Assembly (NCBI RefSeq): GCF_027533505.1
Contig: NZ_JAPZUB010000004.1
Location: forward strand, 45,690 to 109,689
Reading direction: 5' to 3'
Source of the DNA: Flavobacterium sp.
GTDB lineage: Bacteria > Bacteroidota > Bacteroidia > Flavobacteriales > Flavobacteriaceae
DNA: 64,000 bases
Below, piece by piece: positions 1 to 7,187 of the stretch (the stretch's first letter is position 1; every line of letters begins with the position of its first letter). The position numbers and the translations under genes are program-made. The notes beneath the pieces were generated by a model. It had not been told where the DNA came from, made no database searches, and saw nothing but the letters and a program-made list of their open reading frames with translations.

Positions 1-252
1 TCCGGTATACTCCACAACACGCTTTTCGGTTTTATAGCCTAAAAATTGAAACAGGATTACATACGTCCCATTTTGCTTGGGATAGATTTCATAATGACCG
101 TTATCGTTGGAAGTGGTACCTATATAGGTGTCTTGTACGTATATGTTGGCAAAGGCAATGGGTTGCCCTTTACTGTCGGAAACTTTTCCTTTGATTTGGC
201 TAAAGGTGAATGTACTCCAAAGTACAGCGAGTGTAAAAATGATGTTTTTCAT
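1..252 (-). CDS. Secreted protein with carboxypeptidase-regulatory-like domain, 5' part only
   Basis: This is the first 84 codons of a reverse-strand gene that runs off the left edge. It starts with a signal peptide (MKNIIFTLAVLWSTFTFSQ). A CarboxypepD_reg-like beta-sandwich follows (motifs IKGKVSDSKGQPIAFANIYV, GTTSNDNGHYEI and FQFLGYKTEKR). In Bacteroidetes this domain opens TonB-dependent receptors and DUF5686-type outer-membrane proteins, so the full product is probably one of these; DUF5686 is my preference because of the adjacent aroQ, but that is inference. The start lies 4 nt after the aroQ stop, so the two are probably co-transcribed. Confidence 0.75.
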   Translation of the reverse strand, partial: MKNIIFTLAVLWSTFTFSQIKGKVSDSKGQPIAFANIYVQDTYIGTTSNDNGHYEIYPKQNGTYVILFQFLGYKTEKRVVEYTG

Positions 253-256
253 AGGG

Positions 257-685
257 TTAGTGCAATAAACTTTGAACAGCTAAGGTGTAACTTTTTAACC
301 CAAAACCCACGATAACTCCTGCGGCATGTGGCGCAATATAGGATTGATGCCGGAAGCTCTCGCGTGCATAGGTGTTGGATATATGTACTTCAATAACCGG
401 AGTTGTTACACCTTTGACCGCATCGCCTATACCGATAGACGTATGTGTATAAGCTCCCGCGTTCAAAATAATGGCGTCAAATGTAAAACCACATTCATGG
501 ATACAGTTAATGAGTTCTCCTTCGATATTGCTCTGAAAATAGTGAAAAGCCACCCCGGGGAACTGTGTTTTCATGTCGCGCAAAAACGATTCAAAATCTT
601 GATTACCATATAGCTCAGGTTCGCGTTTGCCCAACAAGTTGAGGTTGGGACCGTTGATAATCATCACTTGCAAAGGTTTATTCAT
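257..685 (-). CDS. aroQ: 3-dehydroquinate dehydratase, type II
   Basis: Type II dehydroquinase converts 3-dehydroquinate to 3-dehydroshikimate in the cytoplasmic shikimate pathway. The 142-residue product has the family length. It shows the N-terminal signature NGPNLNLLGKREPELYG, whose arginine and tyrosine (about R21 and Y26) are catalytic in the family, then ILNAGAYTHTS, the substrate-binding EVHISN with the catalytic histidine, and FRHQSYIAPHAAGVIVGFG. I chose the ATG at 685 because homologues begin with the MxIxIINGPNLN strand; an in-frame ATG at 712 would add nine unlikely residues. The next reverse gene begins 4 nt downstream. Confidence 0.95.
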   Translation of the reverse strand: MNKPLQVMIINGPNLNLLGKREPELYGNQDFESFLRDMKTQFPGVAFHYFQSNIEGELINCIHECGFTFDAIILNAGAYTHTSIGIGDAVKGVTTPVIEVHISNTYARESFRHQSYIAPHAAGVIVGFGLKSYTLAVQSLLH

Positions 686-917
686 AGTTGTGTAGGGATA
701 ATTTAATATCATTTTTACCTAATAAAAGTACACTAATTCCGCATTTTGAGAAGCATTTTTCTTTTTTTTCTATTTTTTGGAATACGTTAAAAAGTGCTAA
801 ATTGGTTTAACAATTTGTATTTGAATGTTTTAAACGAATGTTAATGTTGACAACTATGTTAACAACTATGTTAACAACTCCGTTTTTGAGTTAAAAAGTT
901 TCCCCTAAGAATCGTTT

Positions 918-925
918 TAACTTTG
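918..925 (+). promoter_or_regulatory. Probable -7 promoter element
   Basis: TAACTTTG fits the Bacteroidetes TAnnTTTG -7 box and sits 27 nt before the ATG of the beta-barrel gene at 953. Just upstream (842-880) the words TTAACAACTATG and GTTGACAACTATG are repeated. No well-spaced -33 TTG was found. Confidence 0.5.
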
Positions 926-952
926 TCTCAATAATTTTAAACAAAATAGAAC

Positions 953-1543
953 ATGAAAAAAATTATTCTTTCTCTAGCTGCAGTACTTGCATTTTCTGCT
1001 GCTAATGCTCAAGACAAAAAACAAGGTACAGAAGGTTTTGCAAAAGGTGACTTATTCGTTTCCGGTGCAGTTACTTTGTCAAATGAAAAAACTGGTGATA
1101 ACAAAGAAAATGCTTTCTTGTTTGAGCCAAGAGTAGCTTATTTTGTAACAGAAAACATTGCTGTTGGAGCTAAATTAGGTTTTGGTTCAGACAAATCTGA
1201 AGCTGGTTCAATAACTACTCAAGACAGAACTGCATTTACAGTTGGAGCTTTTGGACGTTATTACTTTACACCTGCTTCTAAATTTTCATTATTTGCTAAC
1301 TTAGGTTTTGATTTGAACAATTGGGAAAACAAGCTTAATGATGCAAAAGAAAAAGAATTTCAAGTTGGTTTAGGTTTAGGTATGAACTATTTCGTGTCTT
1401 CTAACTTTTCTTTAGAAGCTGGTGTAGGTGCATTGACTTACTCTTCTAATGATAATGGAGGAAATGGTGCAGACAAAACTAATACTTTAAGTTTTGGTGG
1501 TGACTGGAGAGCAGTTACTTTCGGTGTAAACTATAAGTTCTAA
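953..1543 (+). CDS. Outer membrane beta-barrel protein
   Basis: The 196-residue product begins with a clear signal peptide ending in FSAANAQ. The rest is alternating short aromatic/polar beta strands (for example AFTVGAFGRYYFTP and FSLEAGVGALTYSS) and closes with a C-terminal strand ending in VNYKF, the terminal-Phe signature of BamA-inserted barrels. This is the OprF/OmpA-N or OMP_b-brl type of small porin-like barrel. Codon use is uniform and AT-leaning at third positions compared with neighbours, which suggests high expression. It has its own promoter element upstream and a strong terminator downstream, so it is monocistronic. Substrate or role cannot be read from the sequence. Confidence 0.85.
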   Translation: MKKIILSLAAVLAFSAANAQDKKQGTEGFAKGDLFVSGAVTLSNEKTGDNKENAFLFEPRVAYFVTENIAVGAKLGFGSDKSEAGSITTQDRTAFTVGAFGRYYFTPASKFSLFANLGFDLNNWENKLNDAKEKEFQVGLGLGMNYFVSSNFSLEAGVGALTYSSNDNGGNGADKTNTLSFGGDWRAVTFGVNYKF

Positions 1544-1562
1544 TTCTTTCTTTTGAATACAG

Positions 1563-1591
1563 AAAGCCATCCTTCGGGGTGGCTTTTTTGT
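1563..1591 (+). terminator. Rho-independent terminator with UUCG loop
   Basis: A 9-bp stem (AAGCCATCC / GGGTGGCTT, one G-U pair) closed by a TTCG tetraloop is followed by a T tract. It ends the beta-barrel gene just before xerD. Confidence 0.9.
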
Positions 1592-1607
1592 TTTGTATCT
1601 TTAGGCC

Positions 1608-2513
1608 ATGCAATGGAAAGCGTATCTTAAATCCTATAATGATTACCTGCGATTAGAACGCGGGATGTCACCCAATACCTTAGCAAGTTATCGCTTTGAT
1701 TTGGAACGGCTTTGTGCTTTTTTGGCCGAACATCATCCTGAAGTTTCGCCATTAACCATAACGTCACAACACATACAGGCTTTTGTCTATGCCGTTTCCA
1801 AAGAATTGAATGCACGATCACAAGCCCGATTGATCAGTGGACTCAAGTCTTTTTTCAATTATCTACTTGTTGAAAATCTCCGCGGGGACAGTCCGATGGA
1901 ATTGATTGAAGCACCGCGTTTGGGACGTAAACTTCCCGATACCTTAAGTACGGTTGAAATTGATCGTTTGATTGCCGCTATTGATTTGTCCAAACCTGAA
2001 GGCGAACGTAACCGAACTATGCTAGAAGTGTTGTACGGCTGTGGGTTGCGCGTATCCGAACTCGTTACCTTAAAAATTTCGGACATTTTCGCTGACGAAG
2101 GTTTTTTAAAAGTAACGGGAAAAGGAAATAAACAACGTTTTGTACCCTTGGCCACCTTTACCTTACAATGTATTGAACGGTATCGACGTGAGGTTCGCGT
2201 TCATGTTCCCATTCAGAAAGGATTTGAAGATACATTATTTTTGAATCGTAGGGGGAAAGCCCTTACCCGTGCGATGATTTTTACCATAATTAAAGACTTG
2301 GCGCAAGCTATCCATTTACAGAAAAAGATCAGTCCACATACCTTTCGACACTCCTTTGCTACCCACTTGTTGGAAAATGGCGCTGATTTACGGGCCATCC
2401 AAATGATGTTGGGGCACGAGTCGATTACCACCACCGAAGTATATGTGCACTTAGACCGTAGGCATTTAACCCAAATAATGCATCACTATCATCCACGAAA
2501 AAAATTTAAGTAA
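1608..2513 (+). CDS. xerD: Tyrosine recombinase XerD (XerC/D family)
   Basis: This site-specific recombinase resolves chromosome dimers at dif. It is 301 residues, the normal Xer length. The N-terminal SAM-like core-binding domain spans about residues 1-90 and the catalytic domain about 108-290. The active-site residues are present in order: R148 (GCGLRVSEL), K172 (VTGKGNKQRFVP), H244 and R247 (SPHTFRHSFATHLLENGAD), H270 (MLGHESI) and the nucleophile Y279 (TTEVYVHLD). The choice of XerD over XerC rests on overall similarity and the aroQ-xerD neighbourhood I associate with flavobacteria; the two paralogues cannot be separated with certainty here. It is divergent from aroQ with the beta-barrel gene between. 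Confidence 0.9.
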   Translation: MQWKAYLKSYNDYLRLERGMSPNTLASYRFDLERLCAFLAEHHPEVSPLTITSQHIQAFVYAVSKELNARSQARLISGLKSFFNYLLVENLRGDSPMELIEAPRLGRKLPDTLSTVEIDRLIAAIDLSKPEGERNRTMLEVLYGCGLRVSELVTLKISDIFADEGFLKVTGKGNKQRFVPLATFTLQCIERYRREVRVHVPIQKGFEDTLFLNRRGKALTRAMIFTIIKDLAQAIHLQKKISPHTFRHSFATHLLENGADLRAIQMMLGHESITTTEVYVHLDRRHLTQIMHHYHPRKKFK

Positions 2514-2556
2514 ATAAATTCGAACAAAACAACTCTTTTTTCGATAGTTGCGTGCA

Positions 2557-2570
2557 TTTTATCGATAAAA
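2557..2570. promoter_or_regulatory. Perfect 14-bp palindrome upstream of the kinase gene
   Basis: TTTTATCGATAAAA is a perfect palindrome in the 121-nt gap before the histidine kinase gene. TCGATAG (2541-2547) and TATCGAAT (2581-2588) flank it as partial repeats of the ATCGAT core. It lies upstream of a TAnnTTTG box at 2596-2603. It could be an operator, but this is inference. Confidence 0.4.
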
Positions 2571-2595
2571 ATGTACTTTATATCGAATCTTTTGT

Positions 2596-2603
2596 TAAAT
2601 TTG
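2596..2603 (+). promoter_or_regulatory. Probable -7 promoter element of the kinase-regulator pair
   Basis: TAAATTTG matches TAnnTTTG and lies 31 nt before the ATG at 2635. Confidence 0.45.
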
Positions 2604-2634
2604 ATTTCACTTTTTTACCTCCTCAAGTAGAAAA

Positions 2635-4191
2635 ATGAATCCAAACGCCCCAAAACCTACGACTATGACCACAAACTTAGCCGCCAACCCTCGGTTTAGT
2701 GCTGTACAGTACAATTATCATAAGCGGATATTAAATCTGATTCCCGATTTAATATTTCAAATATCCGTTACTGCGCAGCAAGAGTTTTTCTTTACCTATC
2801 TCAACAAAAGCATTATTTCTTTTTTTGAAGTCAATCGCTTTGAAATTGCAGGGAACCCTTTAGAAGTAATTAAAAATCGCATACATCCCGAAGATTGGGA
2901 TGATTTTTTGCAATCCATTATCAAAGCCAAAGACAGCAGTGAGCATTGGAACCATGAGTTTCGCGTGGTGCTACGTACCCGAGGGGTTTTATGGTTTAAA
3001 GCGAAGGCAACTATTGATATTGATGAAAATGGCGACGCTATATTTATCGGAAGTTTAACCGATATTACCGATATAAAGCAACGAGAGTTTCGCATTATCG
3101 AATCGGAAGCACGCTATCAATTTGCCTTGGAAGCCTCTAATAATGGCGTTTGGGATTACAATGTAGCCACCGATCGGGTGTACTTTTCTAAAGAATCGCT
3201 GGCCATCTTGGATTTTGATGCTAGCGATAATTTGGTGACTAATTCCAAGTGGGATGAGCGTATTCACCCCGATGATTACATACAATACAAACAAGAAATC
3301 GCAAACCATAGTAATGGACAAACTACGTATTTTGAGAATACCAAACGAGTCCTTACCAAGCATGGTGTGTATCGATGGATACGAAGTAAAGGAAAAGTAA
3401 TTGAGCGCGATGCACAAGGCAATCCGTTGCGAATTATAGGGGTGCATACCGATGTTACTTCTGAAAAAGAGGAAGAACAAGCGTTGCAAGCCCATATGGA
3501 GATTATCTCCAAACAAAACAACCGATTGCTCAACTTTGCCCATATCGTATCGCATAACCTTCGCTCGCATACGGGCAACTTTAAGATGTTAATCAATATT
3601 ATTGATGAAACGGACGATCCTCAGCAAAAAGAGGAGTGCTTTGGCTTTTTGAAAACCACTTCAAAAGCCTTGTCCGAAACCATCGATCATTTAAAAGAGC
3701 TGGTTGACATTCAGAGTACAATTATTCATAAGAAAGAGAATTTGAATTTAAATGCTTTTTTAAATCATACCCTCGAACTTTTAAGTAAAGAAATTAAGGA
3801 CCATAACGTAAATATCGTAAATTTGGTAGATGCTAAAGAAACGGTACAATTTAATCCAGCCTATTTGGAAAGTATCTTTTTAAATTTTACCACCAATGCC
3901 ATTAAGTATGCGCATCCCGACAGGCAACCTGAAATTCGGTATTCGCTTCAAAAGGAGCATGGAAAATTGGTGCTGCTTATCCAAGACAATGGCGTGGGGA
4001 TCAATTTGGAAAAATACGGAGAGAAATTGTTTGGCATGTATAAAACGTTTCATCAGCATCCTAATGCCCGTGGTATCGGCTTGTTTATCACTAAAAACCA
4101 AATCGAATCTATGGGCGGCAGTATCGAAGTAGAGAGTCAAGTTAATGTAGGAACCACTTTCAAAATCAACTTTTCGAATGAAATTCAATAA
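2635..4191 (+). CDS. Sensor histidine kinase with two PAS domains
   Basis: The 518-residue kinase has no signal peptide or membrane span, so it is probably cytoplasmic. PAS/PAC domain 1 covers about residues 30-150 and PAS/PAC domain 2 about 155-280, the second with the typical GVYRWIRSKGKVIERDAQGN PAC motif. A coiled linker and an H-box follow (FAHIVSHNLRSHTGNF, phospho-acceptor probably H307). The HATPase_c domain has an N-box (LNFTTNAIKYA, about 416-426), the D451NGVG box and ARGIGLFITK. The stimulus is unknown; PAS pockets could bind a small ligand or cofactor. The gene overlaps the downstream response regulator by 14 nt, so the two are translationally coupled and are likely a cognate pair. 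Confidence 0.9.
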   Translation: MNPNAPKPTTMTTNLAANPRFSAVQYNYHKRILNLIPDLIFQISVTAQQEFFFTYLNKSIISFFEVNRFEIAGNPLEVIKNRIHPEDWDDFLQSIIKAKDSSEHWNHEFRVVLRTRGVLWFKAKATIDIDENGDAIFIGSLTDITDIKQREFRIIESEARYQFALEASNNGVWDYNVATDRVYFSKESLAILDFDASDNLVTNSKWDERIHPDDYIQYKQEIANHSNGQTTYFENTKRVLTKHGVYRWIRSKGKVIERDAQGNPLRIIGVHTDVTSEKEEEQALQAHMEIISKQNNRLLNFAHIVSHNLRSHTGNFKMLINIIDETDDPQQKEECFGFLKTTSKALSETIDHLKELVDIQSTIIHKKENLNLNAFLNHTLELLSKEIKDHNVNIVNLVDAKETVQFNPAYLESIFLNFTTNAIKYAHPDRQPEIRYSLQKEHGKLVLLIQDNGVGINLEKYGEKLFGMYKTFHQHPNARGIGLFITKNQIESMGGSIEVESQVNVGTTFKINFSNEIQ

Positions 4192-4576
4192 TATTTTTGT
4201 CGTGGATGACGATTTAGTGTATCACTTTGTCATTAAAAAATTATTTAATAAATGCAATATCGAAGCGGAGGCTCAATTCTTCTTTAACGGATTGGAAGCG
4301 ATTGACGGGTTGAAAAATGTTTTGAAAACCGAAAAAGAACCCGATTTAATTCTCCTAGACATCAATATGCCTATTTACGACGGATGGCAGTTCTTGGACG
4401 AATTTCGAAAGCTGAAAAACAATATGTCGAAAGATATCACGGTATATTTGGTCAGTTCTTCCAACGACTCCACCGATATCGACCGTTCAAAGCAGTACAA
4501 AGAGGAAGTAAAGGATTATTATTTCAAACCTATTACGACCAAAGAATTTGAAGAAATGCTAACCAGTGCCGGTTAG
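4178..4576 (+). CDS. Single-domain response regulator (CheY-like receiver)
   Basis: At 132 residues this is a receiver domain only, with no output domain. The acidic pocket is VVDDDLV near the N-terminus, the phospho-acceptor is D61 in LILLDINMPIYDGW, the switch Ser is in YLVSSSND and the conserved Lys is in YYFKPIT. Stand-alone receivers of this kind act in phosphorelays or by protein-protein contact. The start codon lies inside the last codons of the upstream kinase gene (14-nt overlap). A terminator follows directly. Confidence 0.9.
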   Translation: MKFNNIFVVDDDLVYHFVIKKLFNKCNIEAEAQFFFNGLEAIDGLKNVLKTEKEPDLILLDINMPIYDGWQFLDEFRKLKNNMSKDITVYLVSSSNDSTDIDRSKQYKEEVKDYYFKPITTKEFEEMLTSAG

Positions 4577-4587
4577 TTGATGTAAAA

Positions 4588-4624
4588 AAAGGGAACATCA
4601 ATGAAGAGTTCCCTTTCTTTTTTT
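4588..4624. terminator. Terminator between convergent genes
   Basis: The stem AAAGGGAAC / GTTCCCTTT with an 11-nt loop is followed by a T-rich tract, and A-rich sequence precedes it. It can serve both the response-regulator gene (+) and rny (-), whose stop lies at 4637. Confidence 0.8.
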
Positions 4625-4636
4625 AGTCCTACTTTT

Positions 4637-6199
4637 TTATTTGGCAATATTCACGGCGCGTGTTTCACGAATTACCGTAATCTTCACTTGACCTGGGTAG
4701 GTCATTTCCGTTTGAATTTTTTGTGAGATTTCAAACGAAAGTTTTGCAGCCATATCGTCGGTTACTTTTTCACTTTCCACAATCACACGCAATTCGCGAC
4801 CCGCTTGAATGGCATACGCATTTTTCACCCCATGGAATCCAAAAGCAATAGCTTCCAAGTCTTTCAAACGCTGGATATAGGAATCCAATACTTGACGACG
4901 GGCTCCCGGACGTGCTCCAGAAATCGCATCACAAACTTGGATAATCGGAGAAATCAAATACTTCATTTCGATTTCATCGTGGTGTGCACCAATAGCATTG
5001 CAAACTTCTTCTTTCTCACCATATTTTTCAGCCCATTGCATTCCCAACAAGGCGTGTGGTAAATCACTTTCGGCGTCGGGTACTTTACCGATATCGTGAA
5101 GTAAACCAGCACGTTTGGCTAGTTTTACATTCAGCCCTAATTCAGCGGCCATTATACCACACAACTTCGCTACTTCGCGGGAGTGTTGCAATAAGTTTTG
5201 ACCGTAAGAGGAACGGTATTTCATGCGGCCTACAATTTTAATCAACTCCGGATGCAATCCATGAATGCCTAAATCAATCACCGTACGTTTTCCTACCTCG
5301 ATGATTTCGTCTTCAATTTGTTTGGTTGTTTTCGCCACGACCTCCTCAATTCGTGCAGGGTGAATACGACCGTCGGTTACCAGTTTATGCAAAGATAAAC
5401 GTGCAATTTCACGACGTACAGGGTCAAAACACGATAGAATGATAGCCTCAGGGGTATCGTCTACAATGATTTCCACACCTGTTGCCGCTTCCAACGCACG
5501 AATGTTACGCCCTTCACGACCAATGATGCGTCCTTTCACGTCATCGGATTCGATATTGAAGACCGAAACACAGTTTTCTACCGCTTCTTCCGTACCTACA
5601 CGTTGAATTGTGCTGATGATCACTTTTTTTGCTTCTTGTTGTGCGGTTAACTTAGCTTCTTCGATGGTTTCTTGGATGTGGGCCATGGCTTTGGTTTTAG
5701 CCTCCGCTTTCAAACTTTCCACCAGTTGTTCTTTGGCCTCTTCTGCCGACAATCCTGAAATAACTTCCAATTGTTCTACTTGACTTTTATGCATCTTATC
5801 TACTTCTTGATGCTTTTTGTCTAGGATTTCAATCTTGGTTTCGTATTCTTTGGCCTTAGCTTCAAAATCATCGTTGAGTTTTTTGGTTTTGGCCAATTCA
5901 CTAGATACTTGCGATTCTTTATCGCGGATGCGTTTTTCAACTTCAGCCATTTTTTTGTCTTTGGCTAAAATCTCTTTTTCATGCTCGGCTTTCAATTCTA
6001 AAAACTTCTCTTTCGCCTGCAGTAATTTGTCTTTTTTCAAGTTTTCAGCTTCCAAACTGGCATCTTTTAAAATCGATGCAGCTTCTTTTTTGGCATTCTT
6101 AATCAAAGCGGAGACATTGCTGCGCTCCAGCATTTTGGCGACACCAAAGCCGCCGGCTAATCCGACCACTAGGCCGATTATTACTTCTACTATACTCAT
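4637..6199 (-). CDS. rny: Ribonuclease Y
   Basis: RNase Y is a membrane-anchored endoribonuclease that starts mRNA decay. The 520-residue product has the family architecture and length: an N-terminal membrane helix ([19 protein letters not shown]), a long Lys/Glu-rich coiled coil (about 30-200), a KH domain ([20 protein letters not shown]) and an HD phosphohydrolase domain with the metal-binding HD in [12 protein letters not shown] and a further histidine in [13 protein letters not shown]. It lies downstream of zapA and the probable 6S RNA on the same strand, and is convergent with the two-component pair. Confidence 0.97.
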   Translation of the reverse strand: MSIVEVIIGLVVGLAGGFGVAKMLERSNVSALIKNAKKEAASILKDASLEAENLKKDKLLQAKEKFLELKAEHEKEILAKDKKMAEVEKRIRDKESQVSSELAKTKKLNDDFEAKAKEYETKIEILDKKHQEVDKMHKSQVEQLEVISGLSAEEAKEQLVESLKAEAKTKAMAHIQETIEEAKLTAQQEAKKVIISTIQRVGTEEAVENCVSVFNIESDDVKGRIIGREGRNIRALEAATGVEIIVDDTPEAIILSCFDPVRREIARLSLHKLVTDGRIHPARIEEVVAKTTKQIEDEIIEVGKRTVIDLGIHGLHPELIKIVGRMKYRSSYGQNLLQHSREVAKLCGIMAAELGLNVKLAKRAGLLHDIGKVPDAESDLPHALLGMQWAEKYGEKEEVCNAIGAHHDEIEMKYLISPIIQVCDAISGARPGARRQVLDSYIQRLKDLEAIAFGFHGVKNAYAIQAGRELRVIVESEKVTDDMAAKLSFEISQKIQTEMTYPGQVKITVIRETRAVNIAK

Positions 6200-6220
6200 G
6201 GTTTTGTAAGGTTATATATA

Positions 6221-6378
6221 AAAAAAGCCCACATTAGTTGCTTGTATAAACTCGTAAAGACAAGTTTTGAGCTAGCTCGCTGTTCTGGCTTCCCGTCGGG
6301 CGGGCATGCTATAGTAGCGACGATTTGCTCATTTGAATTTGTTAGTGTTGAGTTTACCAAAAATGAACTAATGTAGGC
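6221..6378 (-). ncRNA. ssrS: Probable 6S RNA (ssrS-like, flavobacterial type)
   Basis: Read on the reverse strand, the segment opens with GCCUACAUUAGUU (6378-6366) and closes with AACUAAUGUGGGC (6239-6227). These form a continuous 13-bp closing helix with one U-G pair, followed directly by a T tract (6226-6221). The interior holds a large AU-rich open region and a GC hairpin (CCCG CCCGA CGGG), giving a long rod of about 158 nt. It sits immediately downstream of zapA, the classical position of ssrS. 6S RNA binds and inhibits housekeeping RNA polymerase. I recall a Rfam class for this phylum (6S-Flavo), but assignment here rests on structure and synteny only. Confidence 0.65.
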
Positions 6379-6406
6379 AGTATTTTAATCTAAAAGAACG
6401 TTGTTT

Positions 6407-6700
6407 CTAGCGGTTGAGATAGGTTTCCAAAGCATTATTCAAACGGGCTAATCGGTCAATTGATTCTGTATCAACTACCGTATCGACTGATTTTTGCTGT
6501 TCCAATTGCGAGGCAAACTGTAAGGCACACATAGCCAAAACGTCTTGTTTGTCCCGAACGGCATAGTTTTCCTCAAACTGTTTAATCATTGCATCGATTT
6601 TTTTGGCTGCACTGCGCAAACCCTCCTCTTGACTCATGTCAACAGTGAGCGGATAGACACGGTCGGCTATCGATAACTTGATTTTCAGTTTATCGTTCAT
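6407..6700 (-). CDS. zapA: Cell division protein ZapA
   Basis: ZapA bundles FtsZ protofilaments at midcell. The 97-residue product has the N-terminal beta-hairpin typical of the family (KIKLSIADRVYPLTVD), the SQEEGLRSAAKKIDAMIKQF helix region and a C-terminal coiled coil starting after QDVLAMCALQFASQ. The coiled-coil gene at 6703-6993 is 2 nt upstream on the same strand and the probable 6S RNA follows. Confidence 0.9.
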   Translation of the reverse strand: MNDKLKIKLSIADRVYPLTVDMSQEEGLRSAAKKIDAMIKQFEENYAVRDKQDVLAMCALQFASQLEQQKSVDTVVDTESIDRLARLNNALETYLNR

Positions 6701-6702
6701 AT

Positions 6703-6993
6703 TTAATCAGCCAATTGGGCAATGCAATAGTCGATTTCTCGAATCAGCGCATTGATTTTTAGCTTGGTATCTCGTTTATATTCTTCACTGCCTAATAACG
6801 AATTGGTCATTTTGAGCGCTTCAAAATCCTTGATAAGCTGGGCATGAGTGGCTTGTTGTTGGGCTAAACTTTGCGCTGAACCCTGCAACTGTTGCTGTAA
6901 TGCGCGGTTTTTTTGTTCTAAATCGTCCACCTTGGCACACAATCGCAACACTTTTTTTTCCAGTGCATCAATGATTTCTTTGATTTCACTCAT
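6703..6993 (-). CDS. Small coiled-coil protein, ZapB-like
   Basis: The 96-residue product is almost entirely heptad-repeat helix (IDALEKKVLRLCAKVDDLEQ and a long Q-rich stretch to about residue 60), followed by a short segment LLGSEEYKRDTKLKINALI that homologues share. Its position 2 nt before zapA suggests a partner in the divisome, as ZapB is for ZapA, but sequence resemblance to ZapB is limited to the coiled-coil character. The role is inference. No signal peptide or membrane span. Confidence 0.75.
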   Translation of the reverse strand: MSEIKEIIDALEKKVLRLCAKVDDLEQKNRALQQQLQGSAQSLAQQQATHAQLIKDFEALKMTNSLLGSEEYKRDTKLKINALIREIDYCIAQLAD

Positions 6994-7187
6994 GGGTGAC
7001 GCCTTTCGTTACTTAATCCCACAAATTTATAACTCTCGGGGTATTTAACCAATAAAAACGACAAAAAATACAATTTATTTTGAAGCGCTTGGCTAAACTT
7101 TTGCGATTCAGTATTTTGTAAATTCTTAACAGCAAATGTTTTCATCTCCCATTCTCTTTTGCTATTTTAGCCCAAAGACCTTTTTTT

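Noticed and set aside
842..885. Tandem AACAACTATGTT words as a heptamer array
   Set aside because: The spacing is about 12-14 nt with only two to three copies; it is more likely part of the upstream region of the beta-barrel gene.
3055..3570. 171-codon reverse open frame inside the histidine kinase gene
   Set aside because: It is antisense to the PAS and H-box coding sequence.
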